From Chloroflexota bacterium (GTDB lineage: Bacteria; Chloroflexota; UBA6077), in the NCBI GenBank assembly GCA_023380955.1, contig JAMCTB010000241.1, positions 1 to 6,512 on the forward strand: DNA of 6,512 bases, given 5' to 3'. A program made the translations under genes and the position numbers. Below the pieces are notes generated by a model. It saw only the letters and a program-made list of their open reading frames with translations. It was not told the origin of the DNA and made no database searches. Shown here in pieces: positions 1 through 4,938 of this stretch (the first letter of the stretch is position 1; each line of letters starts with the position of its first letter).

Positions 1-14
1 GGCGCTTTCTTGCT

Positions 15-47
15 CCCTATCCCTTTGGGAGAGGGTCGGGGTGAGGG
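15..47. repeat. Dispersed palindromic repeat, degenerate copy
   Basis: The arms at 15-23 and 27-35 pair around a TTT loop with a single mismatch (A19 against G31), and are followed by a TCGGGGTGAGGG tail. The core CCCTTTGGGAGAGGG plus this tail resembles an intergenic palindrome I recall as high-copy in many GC-rich bacterial genomes (recall only, no search). The element sits outside any gene. There is no T-run after it, so it is not a convincing terminator for a gene to the left of the window. Confidence 0.5.
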
Positions 48-68
48 CTTAGCCAACAGAACCGCGTG

Positions 69-95
69 TGTAGGGGCCGTCGGCTCTGTCGGCCC
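69..95. repeat. REP-like hairpin 1
   Basis: The sequence starts TGTAGGGGCC, and GGGCCG (74-79) pairs with CGGCCC (90-95) around a 10-base loop. The TGTAGGGG/GGAG head followed by a GC-rich inverted repeat is the format of REP elements. A second hairpin of the same type lies just downstream at 101-130, so this may be a tandem pair. The reverse complement of the palindrome at 5192-5217 begins with the same TGTAGGGGC head. Confidence 0.5.
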
Positions 96-100
96 AGGTC

Positions 101-130
101 CTGTAGGAGCCGGCTCCTGCCGGCGATCGG
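101..130. repeat. REP-like hairpin 2
   Basis: The head CTGTAGGAGCC is followed by GCCGGC (109-114), loop TCCT, and GCCGGC (119-124), a perfect 6-bp stem. The layout strongly resembles REP elements known from Pseudomonas, which begin GTAGGAGC and have a GCCGGC- or GCGGGC-type stem. It ends about 10 bases before the ATG of the broken methyltransferase and occupies the place where a promoter and ribosome binding site would be expected. Confidence 0.55.
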
Positions 131-140
131 CTTATCACCG

Positions 141-555
141 ATGGATCGCAAGAAACGGGTAACCCGGTTCTTCGGCAAGCACGCTGCCGCCTACATGCCT
201 GCCGGCCACCCGGCCAGACAGGATCTGGACCGGCTGATCTCCCTGCTGTCGCCCGTCGGGACCGAATCCCTCCTCGACGTGGCGACCGCGGCGGGCAACA
301 CCGCTCTCGCCTTCGCGCCGCTGGCCGGCCGCGTCGTCGGAGTCGACCTGACGCCGGAGATGGGGCGCCAGTTCGCCGCCCAGGCCGAGGAGCGGGGGGT
401 GAACGACGCCGACCTCCTCTGGACCTGAGGCGGCCGAGGCCCTGGCCCTGGTCGAGTCGGCGCCAGCCGAAGTGTCCTCCGAGGTGGTCCGCCGCGAGTC
501 CGGCCTTCTCTTCTTCCTCAAGCGGCGCATCGTCCTCGTAGCCCTCAAGCCCTGA
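141..555 (+). pseudogene. SAM-dependent methyltransferase, internal deletion and frame change
   Basis: The N-terminal part (141-425) encodes about 95 residues typical of class I, UbiE/type-11-like methyltransferases: a leader with FFGKHAAAYMPAGHP, then SAM-binding motif I as LLDVATAAGN (residues 44-53), then the acidic post-I strand VVGVDLTPEM (65-74). The frame stops with TGA at 426-428. In the +1 frame, 430-555 encodes about 41 residues ending RRIVLVALKP and a stop, which looks like the C-terminus of the same family (usually a hydrophobic strand ending ArKP). The middle of the fold, roughly 110-130 residues including the usual GDAEALPF motif, is absent. The simplest reading is an internal deletion that joined the two ends out of frame. 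No Shine-Dalgarno sequence precedes ATG 141, and REP-like hairpins abut it. A 6-bp inverted repeat (542-547 with 553-558) overlaps the final stop. Family assignment is firm; substrate is unknown. Confidence 0.75.
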
Positions 556-591
556 GGGGGATCCGGGGTACGGTGGCTGTTTCGATGTTCA

Positions 592-615
592 TGCCAGGGT
601 CTCGCCAGCCTGGCA
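592..615. promoter_or_regulatory. Perfect inverted repeat upstream of LUD gene
   Basis: TGCCAGG (592-598) and CCTGGCA (609-615) are perfect 7-base inverted arms with a 10-base spacer. An overlapping palindrome, GCCAG-C-CTGGC (604-614), shares the right arm. The element lies 30-55 bases before the LUD start codon, where it could be a repressor operator or a leader hairpin. I see no convincing -35/-10 pair next to it, so the role is inference. Confidence 0.35.
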
Positions 616-635
616 GCGCAGAGTGTAGTGACTAC

Positions 636-642
636 GGGAGGT
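636..642 (+). promoter_or_regulatory. Ribosome binding site fixing the LUD start
   Basis: GGGAGGT lies 4 bases before ATG 646. It favours that ATG over the in-frame GTG at 628, which would place the Shine-Dalgarno inside the coding region and has no such sequence in front of it. Confidence 0.6.
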
Positions 643-645
643 CTC

Positions 646-1293
646 ATGCATCCATCCAAACAGTGGCTCTACGAAACCCGGGCGAGGACGGCCGTCGAGG
701 CGCTGCATCGCAACGGCTTCGAGGCCCTGTACGTCGAGGACGGCGCGGCGGCGCGCGAGGCGGTCCTCTCGATGATCCCCGCCGGGACCGCGATCGGCTT
801 CGGGGGTTCCCTCACCCTGGAGGAGACGGGCATCCTGGAGGCGCTGCGGGCCGGCGACTACCGGCTCATCAACCCGCCTTGGACCGAGAGGGCTGTGCCC
901 TGGGCGGAGCGGGGCCCGATGCGGCGGGAGGCCCTCCTGGCCGACGTCTTCCTGACGGGGACCAACGCCATCACCATGGACGGCAGGCTCGTCACCCTGG
1001 ACTCCAACGGCAACCGGTCCGCTGCGATGTTGTTCGGGCCGAAGAAGACCATCGTCGTCGCAGGTGCAAACAAGGTGGTGCCCACCCTGGAGGAGGCGCT
1101 GGACCGGGCCGAGAAGCTCGCCGCCCCGGCCAACGCCAAACGGCTCAACTGCGATACCCCCTGCACCGCCACCGGCGTCTGCTCCGATTGCCAGAGCCGG
1201 GACCGCATCTGCAAGGCCACGGTGATCCTCCACCGCAAGACCCGCGGTCTCGACGTGACAGTGGTCCTGGTCGGGGAGGAGTTGGGGCTGTAG
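646..1293 (+). CDS. LUD (LutC/YkgG-like) domain protein with cysteine cluster
   Basis: A 215-residue protein of the LUD family (PF02589, formerly DUF162), whose known members include LutC and YkgG of the lactate-utilisation systems. Visible family features are GFGGSLTLEETGI (51-63), the strand ADVFLTGTNAIT (99-110), and the signature G-N-R (122-124) leading to FGPKK (130-134) and AGANKVV (139-145). Near the end there are five cysteines, C169, C173, C179, C182 and C189, spaced C-x3-C-x5-C-x2-C-x6-C. This pattern suits a metal or Fe-S site and is seen in a subset of the family, often with a PC-x-TG-x-C-x2-C core. The length is close to LutC (about 240) and YkgG (about 230). No lutA- or lutB-like gene is adjacent, so a role in lactate oxidation cannot be assumed. 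The protein is probably cytosolic, with no signal peptide or membrane helix. The next gene begins 487 bases downstream. Confidence 0.85.
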   Translation: MHPSKQWLYETRARTAVEALHRNGFEALYVEDGAAAREAVLSMIPAGTAIGFGGSLTLEETGILEALRAGDYRLINPPWTERAVPWAERGPMRREALLADVFLTGTNAITMDGRLVTLDSNGNRSAAMLFGPKKTIVVAGANKVVPTLEEALDRAEKLAAPANAKRLNCDTPCTATGVCSDCQSRDRICKATVILHRKTRGLDVTVVLVGEELGL

Positions 1294-1303
1294 TACCACC
1301 ACT

Positions 1304-1323
1304 TGATCCAACAACCTGGATCA
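1304..1323. terminator. Hairpin just after the LUD gene
   Basis: TGATCCA (1304-1310) and TGGATCA (1317-1323) form a perfect 7-bp stem with a 6-base loop, 10 bases after the LUD stop codon. The position suits a terminator, but no T-run follows it directly. The nearest one is TTTTT at 1378-1382, behind a second, weaker stem (1351-1355/1368-1372). Termination is therefore only possible, not shown. Confidence 0.3.
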
Positions 1324-1636
1324 TGTATCCTACGCGCAGGAAGGCTGATTCCCGACACTGCTACCTATCGGGTCCCCTTTTTCGACGGCGGAAGCCCGCA
1401 TGGACTTCCCAAGTTGGCTCCAGGGTCCTGGTGTTCCGCCGCCTCTCCTCCGTCCGACCGATGGCGTTTGGTTGCGAGATGAGAGCTTCTCGGGTACCGG
1501 CAGTGCAACCGTAAGCTTCGGCCGCCACGTCTTCCATCCGTATACCGCTCAGCCCTCTATGGCACGGCACGATTGAGGGATTCCTGCACTTCCAGTGATG
1601 GGACTGCGGGGATGTGCTGCAGCTATTGGGCAGAGG

Positions 1637-1684
1637 TTCAGCGCTTCGTTTCTGCGGAATCGACAGGCAGAAACGGGTGCTGAG
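1637..1684. other. Long imperfect hairpin
   Basis: CGTTTCTGC (1647-1655) pairs perfectly with GCAGAAACG (1667-1675) around an 11-base loop. The stem continues outward past a small asymmetry (T1645-T1646 against G1676) with 1637-1644 pairing to 1677-1684, including two G-U wobbles. The total is about 17 pairs in 48 bases, the strongest secondary structure in the window apart from the GC-rich REP-like palindromes. It starts about 145 bases upstream of the FAH start. It could be part of a structured transcript or a remnant inverted repeat; there is no T-run after it. Confidence 0.45.
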
Positions 1685-1701
1685 TGATGCCAGCCGTCGA
1701 T

Positions 1702-1725
1702 CCCATGGCCAATCCGGCTCATGGG
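1702..1725. promoter_or_regulatory. Bulged hairpin upstream of the FAH gene
   Basis: CCCATGGCC (1702-1710) pairs with GGC plus CATGGG (1716-1718 and 1720-1725) around loop AATCC, with a single bulged T at 1719. It lies about 38 bases before the FAH Shine-Dalgarno and may be a leader structure or an operator. I found no matching -35/-10 pair, so the function is inference. Confidence 0.3.
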
Positions 1726-1762
1726 CGCGATAGCCTGTGGGATAGTTTTGCAGCATGAGTAG

Positions 1763-1770
1763 AAGGAGGA
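1763..1770 (+). promoter_or_regulatory. Ribosome binding site of the FAH gene
   Basis: AAGGAGGA is a near-perfect Shine-Dalgarno. It lies 10 bases ahead of GTG 1781, a slightly long spacing. No ATG or TTG in the FAH frame lies closer, and family N-termini begin with an M-x-LVT-type strand that matches translation from this GTG. Confidence 0.6.
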
Positions 1771-1780
1771 AATCAGGGCT

Positions 1781-2686
1781 GTGCGTTTAGTGACGTTGCG
1801 GAGATTGGATCAACCTTGGGGAGCTGAGGAAGCCGCGGTCATCGCCGGTGCCGGCGCCGTGCCGATCATGGCGATAAATGCCTACTGGGGGAAATCGTGG
1901 CCGACGGACCTGTTTCAGCTGATTAGACATGGTGTAAACCCATTCCTTCAGCGCGATGCGGAGCGCACGCCCGAGGTCCTGGACCTGGACAACGTCCGCA
2001 TCGGTCCTCTCTATCGCCATCCCAGGAAGATCTGGGGAATCGGCCTGAACTACCGGGAGCACGCGCGGGACCTGGGCGCACCTTTCCCCACCGAGCCTGC
2101 CAGCTTCCTGAAGGCCGACCACACCATCATCGGGCCCGGCGACCACATCGAGCTGCCCCACCAGTCCGAGCGGGTCACTGCAGAAGCGGAACTGGGAGTC
2201 ATCATCGGCCGGACCTGTCGAAACGTCTCCACGGAGGAAGCCCTGTCCTACGTCGCTGGGGTCTGCCTGATCCTCGACATGACGGCTGAGGATATGGTGA
2301 TCAAGAATCCGCGCTACCTGACCAGGGCCAAGAACTTCGACACCTTCTTCTCCTTTGGTCCGGAGCTGATCACCCTGGACGAGGTCCCCGATCTGCTGGG
2401 GCTCAAGGTGGGAACCTACAGCAACGGATCCCTCTTCCGCGAGAATGTGGTGTCCAACATGGCGTTCCCGCCCGACTATCTGGTCTCCTTCCATTCTCAC
2501 GTTGCCACGCTCTTCCCCGGCGACATCATCAGCACGGGTACCCCGGGGGCAGTGCCCATTCACGAGGGCGACGTCGCGGAATGCCGGATCGACGGTCTCG
2601 GGACGCTGAAGAACCCCGTCCGCAGGACGGAGCCAGATGGGGTTCGGGGCGGAGAGGGTGAGCCTCTCGTGCTGGCGAGCAGCTGA
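1781..2686 (+). CDS. Fumarylacetoacetate hydrolase (FAH) family protein
   Basis: A 301-residue enzyme of the FAH superfamily (PF01557), Mg/Mn-dependent hydrolases, decarboxylases or isomerases acting on 2-oxo-acid ring-cleavage products such as acylpyruvates. Residues 1-70 form the small family N-terminal domain (MRLVTLRRL). The catalytic domain follows: GIGLNYREHA (86-95, H94 likely functional), FLKADHTIIGPG (109-120), the metal pair E135 and E137 in TAEAELGVIIG, the third metal ligand D166 in LDMTAED, R182-K184 in RAKNFDTF, and the closing signature PGDIISTGTPGAV (246-258) and GLGTLKNPV (272-280). All expected metal ligands are present, so it should be active. The last 20 or so residues after LKNPV are a gly/glu-rich tail beyond the usual end. 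The start is GTG. The first 60 or so codons use more A/T-rich codons than the rest. The exact substrate cannot be told from sequence, and neighbours do not define a known catabolic cluster. Confidence 0.9.
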   Translation: MRLVTLRRLDQPWGAEEAAVIAGAGAVPIMAINAYWGKSWPTDLFQLIRHGVNPFLQRDAERTPEVLDLDNVRIGPLYRHPRKIWGIGLNYREHARDLGAPFPTEPASFLKADHTIIGPGDHIELPHQSERVTAEAELGVIIGRTCRNVSTEEALSYVAGVCLILDMTAEDMVIKNPRYLTRAKNFDTFFSFGPELITLDEVPDLLGLKVGTYSNGSLFRENVVSNMAFPPDYLVSFHSHVATLFPGDIISTGTPGAVPIHEGDVAECRIDGLGTLKNPVRRTEPDGVRGGEGEPLVLASS

Positions 2687-2844
2687 GAATCCTGCGGGGC
2701 CGTCTGGCCCCCGAGCTTGCGCTGCCCGAGGATCCCCACCCGCGGATCGCCGCGGCTGCCTTCGGATTCGCGCTGCAGCGGGGGTTGGCTCCACATCTTG
2801 AGCCGCAGCTGATGTATACTGGGGTGGGGTATATGCACGATTGA
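2662..2844 (+). other. Open stretch without a clear start, possible gene remnant
   Basis: After a stop at 2659-2661, the frame stays open to TGA 2842-2844 and reads plausibly as protein (for example APELALPEDPHPRIAAAAFG, then QRGLAPHLEPQLMYTG). It contains no ATG, GTG or TTG start that would give a reasonable product, and its first part overlaps the end of the FAH gene. It ends 4 bases before the GTG of the membrane-protein gene. It could be the tail of a decayed gene or chance in GC-rich DNA. I do not recognise the family. Confidence 0.15.
2696..2711. terminator. GC hairpin after the FAH gene
   Basis: GGGGCC (2696-2701) and GGCCCC (2706-2711) form a perfect stem with a GTCT tetraloop, 9 bases after the FAH stop. 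Position and strength fit a transcription end, but no T-run follows, so it may only stabilise the 3' end of the message. Confidence 0.35.
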
Positions 2845-2848
2845 CGTC

Positions 2849-3211
2849 GTGGTCTTGGGGGTGGCTGTGGGCTCGGTGGCGGGTCTTCGAGGGCTGGCCG
2901 GGGGACTCCTGGTGATGCTGCGGCGGCCGCGGGTGACCGTGCGGACGCTGCTGGGCTTTGCTCTGGGGGCGATCGTGGTGCTGGCTGCCCTTCCGCTGCT
3001 GGCCTCGGCGGGCATCGACCTCCAGAGCTGCCCCCTCGGACCGCAATCCTTCCTCTCCCGGGTCGTCGCCGTCTGGCTGCTGGCGACGGTGGCCGTCGGT
3101 CTCCCCGTCTGGCTGCTGGCCCTGGATCCCATCCCCCTGACCGGTGTCTGGCTCGCCCTCGCCGTCCTCTGGAAGTACGGTCCCTTCCTCTCCAGTCTGA
3201 TCCCCCGCTAG
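2849..3211 (+). CDS. Small multi-pass membrane protein, function unknown
   Basis: A predicted 120-residue hydrophobic protein with about four membrane segments, near residues 2-24, 33-55, 69-91 and 95-113, joined by short loops with arginines (RRPRVTVR at 25-32). I do not recognise the family. Coding is supported by the regular hydrophobic blocks and strong third-position GC. The start is uncertain: GTG 2849 has no Shine-Dalgarno, and other GTG or ATG codons inside the first segment (GTG 2861, ATG 2915) could serve, the last giving only about three helices. A TATACT element at 2815-2820 might be a -10 box for this gene, without a visible -35. It runs towards the minus-strand HExxH gene, with hairpins in the gap between them. 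Confidence 0.6.
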   Translation: MVLGVAVGSVAGLRGLAGGLLVMLRRPRVTVRTLLGFALGAIVVLAALPLLASAGIDLQSCPLGPQSFLSRVVAVWLLATVAVGLPVWLLALDPIPLTGVWLALAVLWKYGPFLSSLIPR

Positions 3212-3257
3212 GCTGGTAAAGAACCTGGCGAAGCCTGCGTTAGCCCCTGGGCCTTTT

Positions 3258-3279
3258 GGGCGATCGCGAGGATCGCCCC
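3258..3279. repeat. REP-like palindrome between convergent genes
   Basis: GGGCGATC (3258-3265) and GATCGCCC (3271-3278) form a perfect 8-bp stem with a 5-base GCGAG loop. It lies between the convergent genes ending at 3211 and 3394 and resembles the palindrome at 5192-5214 (GGGGCGA ... CGCCCC). It could slow polymerase from both sides, though neither strand has a T-run immediately after the stem. A second, weaker GC stem (3341-3346 with 3365-3370) lies in the same gap and looks like a decayed relative. I see no gene in 3212-3393. Confidence 0.45.
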
Positions 3280-3393
3280 ACCCTGCCGGAGCATTGCCGG
3301 GACCACCGAGCGGATGGCAGCCCCTGCCCGATCGACCCTACGGGGCGGTTCGCCTTCGGGAGCGGCCCCGCGCTGCTGGGACCAGGCCTCACC

Positions 3394-3819
3394 CTACTGC
3401 GGCAGCGGCCCGCACTCCGAGCGGTAGCGCTGCACCAGCTGCGCCACGAAGGCGTTGGGGTTGGTGTCCACGGTGGTGGCGATGTCGTTGAACTCCGTGT
3501 AGAAGGGGTTGTCGCTGGGCGGCAGGTTGCCTCCCCAGAGCTGGTTCCAGACCTCGGCCTGCTTGAAGAAGGCCCGCTCCTCGAAGTTGAAGCACTGGGC
3601 GGGCATTTGGGACTCCCCCATAGTCGCCAAATCGGAAGCGTGCTGGAGCTCGTGGGTCAGGACGTCGGCCGGTGCCTTGGCCGGGGCCGACTCCAACTGT
3701 GACGAGAGGATCACCAGGTTCTCCTCGGAAAGGAACGCCCCCAGGACGTGCGGCGGCAGCCGCTCGACGTCTATGAGAGGGCTGGTACGGTTGGTGATAG
3801 GAAGGCGGCGAGATGGCAT
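3394..3819 (-). CDS. Putative zinc metallopeptidase-like HExxH mini-protein
   Basis: A 141-residue protein with a metallopeptidase signature: HELQH (56-60) in VLTHELQHASDL, preceded by the strand ENLVILSSQLESAPAKAPAD (33-52). About 20 residues on is CFNFEERAFFKQAEVW (76-91), where E80 or E81 could be the third zinc ligand of a gluzincin-type site. The C-terminal part (NPFYTEFNDIATTVDTNPNA, 104-123) ends in a helix with RYRSECG. There is no signal peptide or membrane segment. Related bacterial proteins that I recall have a longer N-terminal part, so this one may be a shortened form or have lost its export signal. ATG 3819 is the first start in the frame and is preceded by AGGAAG (complement of 3824-3829). 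That site and any promoter lie inside the divergent oxidoreductase gene, which it overlaps by 7 bases. Substrate is unknown; it may be a structural relative without peptidase activity. Confidence 0.65.
   Translation of the reverse strand: MPSRRLPITNRTSPLIDVERLPPHVLGAFLSEENLVILSSQLESAPAKAPADVLTHELQHASDLATMGESQMPAQCFNFEERAFFKQAEVWNQLWGGNLPPSDNPFYTEFNDIATTVDTNPNAFVAQLVQRYRSECGPLPQ
3799..3805 (+). promoter_or_regulatory. Ribosome binding site of the oxidoreductase gene
   Basis: AGGAAGG lies 7 bases before ATG 3813 and supports that start. It sits inside the coding sequence of the minus-strand HExxH gene. Confidence 0.55.
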
Positions 3820-4868
3820 CGGGCTTCCTGATATATGGTTCCTACGGCTATTCCGGCGAGCTGATCGCCCGGGAGGCGCTGCGGCGTGGCCTCAGGCCGG
3901 TCCTGGCGGGTCGCGACCGCTTCAGCCTGTACTCCCAGGGGGAGAGGCTCGGCCTGCCCTACCGGGCCTTCGCCCTGGTGGATTCGGCCGTGGTGGATGC
4001 CGCCCTGATGGACGTGGTGGCCGTTCTCAATTGTGCCGGGCCCTTCTCCCACAGCTATCGGACCGTGGCCGAGAGCTGTCTGCGGACGGGGACCCACTAC
4101 CTGGACATCACCGGCGAGGTGGCCGTCTTCGAGGGCCTCCACGCCCTGGACGCCGAGGCCCGGTCGTCCGGGGTGATGCTGCTCCCTGGCGTGGGGTTCG
4201 ACGTGGTCCCCTCCGACTGCCTGGCCGCCCACCTGAAGCGACGGCTTCCCTCGGCGACCCGCCTGATCCTGGCCTTTCAGGTGGCCGGCCGCCCCTCTCG
4301 GGGGACCGCGGCGACGGCGGTGGAGAGCCTCCTTCGAGGTGGGCTGATCCGGCGGGAGGGGGTGCTGACGCCGGTTCCCGCGGCCTGGAAGAGCCGCACC
4401 GTCGATCTCGGTCGCGGCCCCGTCGAGGCGGTCACCCTCCCCTGGGGGGACGTGGCGACCGCCTACTACAGCACCGGCGTCCCCAACGTGGAGGTGTGCG
4501 CCGCCTTCCCCGCCTCGATGCGTTGGGCCATGGAGATGTCCCGCCGCCTGGGATGGCTGTTGGGCTCCTCGGTGGTGCAGGGCCTCCTCAGGTCGTGGAT
4601 AGACGCCATGGCCCCCGGCCCATCGGAGGAGGAGCGGGCACGGGGCGAGAGCCGGCTGTGGGGGGAGGTGGAGGATGAGGCCGGGCGGCGGGCGGTGTCG
4701 CGGCTGCGAGGCCCGGAGAGCTACGACTTTACCGCCCTGGCCGCGGTGTCCGCCATGGAGCGGGTGCTGGGGGGTGAGGCTCCGCCCGGCTTCCAGACCC
4801 CCTCCCTGGCCTACGGGGCGGACTTCGTCCTGGGTATCCCCGGCGTTGCCCGCGAGGACGTGACATAA
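3813..4868 (+). CDS. Saccharopine dehydrogenase-like NAD(P)-binding oxidoreductase
   Basis: A 351-residue protein of the saccharopine dehydrogenase NADP-binding family (PF03435), the group that contains the mycobacterial trans-acting enoyl reductase and eukaryotic SCCPDH. The N-terminal Rossmann fold starts at once: FLIYGSYGYSGELIA (5-19) with the dinucleotide loop G9-x2-G12-x2-G15, then LAGRD (31-35), whose R34 would fit an NADP phosphate. The family blocks VLNCAGPFSHSY (71-82), GTHYLDITGEVAVFE (93-107), GVMLLPGVGFDVVPSDCLA (120-138) and SRGTAATAVES (162-172) follow in order. The C-terminal half (about 180-351) is the variable substrate domain, and GWLLGSSVVQGLL (247-259) is a hydrophobic stretch possibly touching membrane or lipid. 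At 351 residues it is shorter than the 410-430 of the mycobacterial and animal proteins. The reaction is not determined: enoyl or lipid-linked reduction is a family-based guess, and true saccharopine dehydrogenase activity is unlikely. No lysine-pathway gene is nearby. Confidence 0.85.
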   Translation: MASGFLIYGSYGYSGELIAREALRRGLRPVLAGRDRFSLYSQGERLGLPYRAFALVDSAVVDAALMDVVAVLNCAGPFSHSYRTVAESCLRTGTHYLDITGEVAVFEGLHALDAEARSSGVMLLPGVGFDVVPSDCLAAHLKRRLPSATRLILAFQVAGRPSRGTAATAVESLLRGGLIRREGVLTPVPAAWKSRTVDLGRGPVEAVTLPWGDVATAYYSTGVPNVEVCAAFPASMRWAMEMSRRLGWLLGSSVVQGLLRSWIDAMAPGPSEEERARGESRLWGEVEDEAGRRAVSRLRGPESYDFTALAAVSAMERVLGGEAPPGFQTPSLAYGADFVLGIPGVAREDVT

Positions 4869-4924
4869 CCCTTCCCTCTCGGTACAGAACTTGCGCCCGG
4901 TTTGGTTTCACCGGTCGTCGGTGC

Positions 4925-4933
4925 AAAGGAGGT
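4925..4933 (+). promoter_or_regulatory. Near-ideal ribosome binding site of the 70-residue gene
   Basis: AAAGGAGGT, nearly the full complement of the 16S rRNA 3' end, lies 5 bases before ATG 4939. It is the strongest such site in the window and argues that the short gene downstream is real and well translated. Confidence 0.7.
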
Positions 4934-4938
4934 AGGAG

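Larger units (their letters stand above)
1294..1780. other. Gene-free stretch rich in potential stem-loops
   Basis: I recognise no gene in this 487-base interval. It is less GC-rich than the flanking genes, and its reading frames lack the strong third-position GC bias of the real genes. It holds many inverted repeats on the plus strand: 1304-1310/1317-1323; CCCGA/TCGGG at 1351-1355/1368-1372 followed by TTTTT (1378-1382); 1390-1394/1405-1409; CCAGG-GT-CCTGG at 1420-1431; GGTTGC/GCAACC at 1470-1475/1505-1510 enclosing GAGA/TCTC at 1481-1491; an outer pair at 1459-1464/1534-1540; the long hairpin at 1637-1684; and the bulged hairpin at 1702-1725. The density suggests a structured RNA, a long regulatory leader for the FAH gene, or a decayed mobile element. 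I could not match it to a tRNA, RNase P, tmRNA, 6S RNA or a riboswitch core. Confidence 0.4.

Noticed and set aside
1304..1323. GntR-type operator in TTGATCC-N-GGATCA
   Set aside because: It resembles some operator half-sites but lies after the LUD gene and about 460 bases before the next one, so a simple 3' hairpin is more likely.
573..1514. 313-codon plus-strand frame over the LUD gene
   Set aside because: It is in a different frame from the clear LUD protein and is dominated by G, R, P and D, as expected for an out-of-frame reading.
1400..1576. 58-codon plus-strand frame starting MDFPSWLQGPG
   Set aside because: It reads reasonably as protein but lacks a ribosome binding site, has weak third-position GC and overlaps the stem-loop-rich area. 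Without homologues I would not call it.
1361..1756. 131-codon minus-strand frame in the gene-free stretch
   Set aside because: It has no recognisable motif or convincing start signal, and its composition does not follow the coding bias of neighbouring genes. It cannot be excluded as a fragment, but I cannot support it.
1755..1790. 11-codon upstream frame (MSRRRKSGLCV) overlapping the FAH start
   Set aside because: It could be a leader peptide coupled to FAH translation, but it has no ribosome binding site of its own, and such short frames arise easily by chance.
2815..2820. TATACT as a -10 promoter box for the membrane-protein gene
   Set aside because: It is a good -10 match, but no -35-like hexamer occurs at 16-18 bases upstream, so I do not call a promoter.
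1787..3046. 419-codon open frame on the minus strand
   Set aside because: It lies antisense to the well-supported FAH gene and part of the membrane-protein gene. Its product is low-complexity (rich in R, G, H, Q, P) with no family pattern; a typical mirror of GC-rich coding DNA.
3256..3702. 148-codon plus-strand frame opposite the HExxH gene
   Set aside because: It is antisense to a frame with a real zinc-site motif and a coherent fold pattern, and its own product is valine/glycine-biased without motifs.
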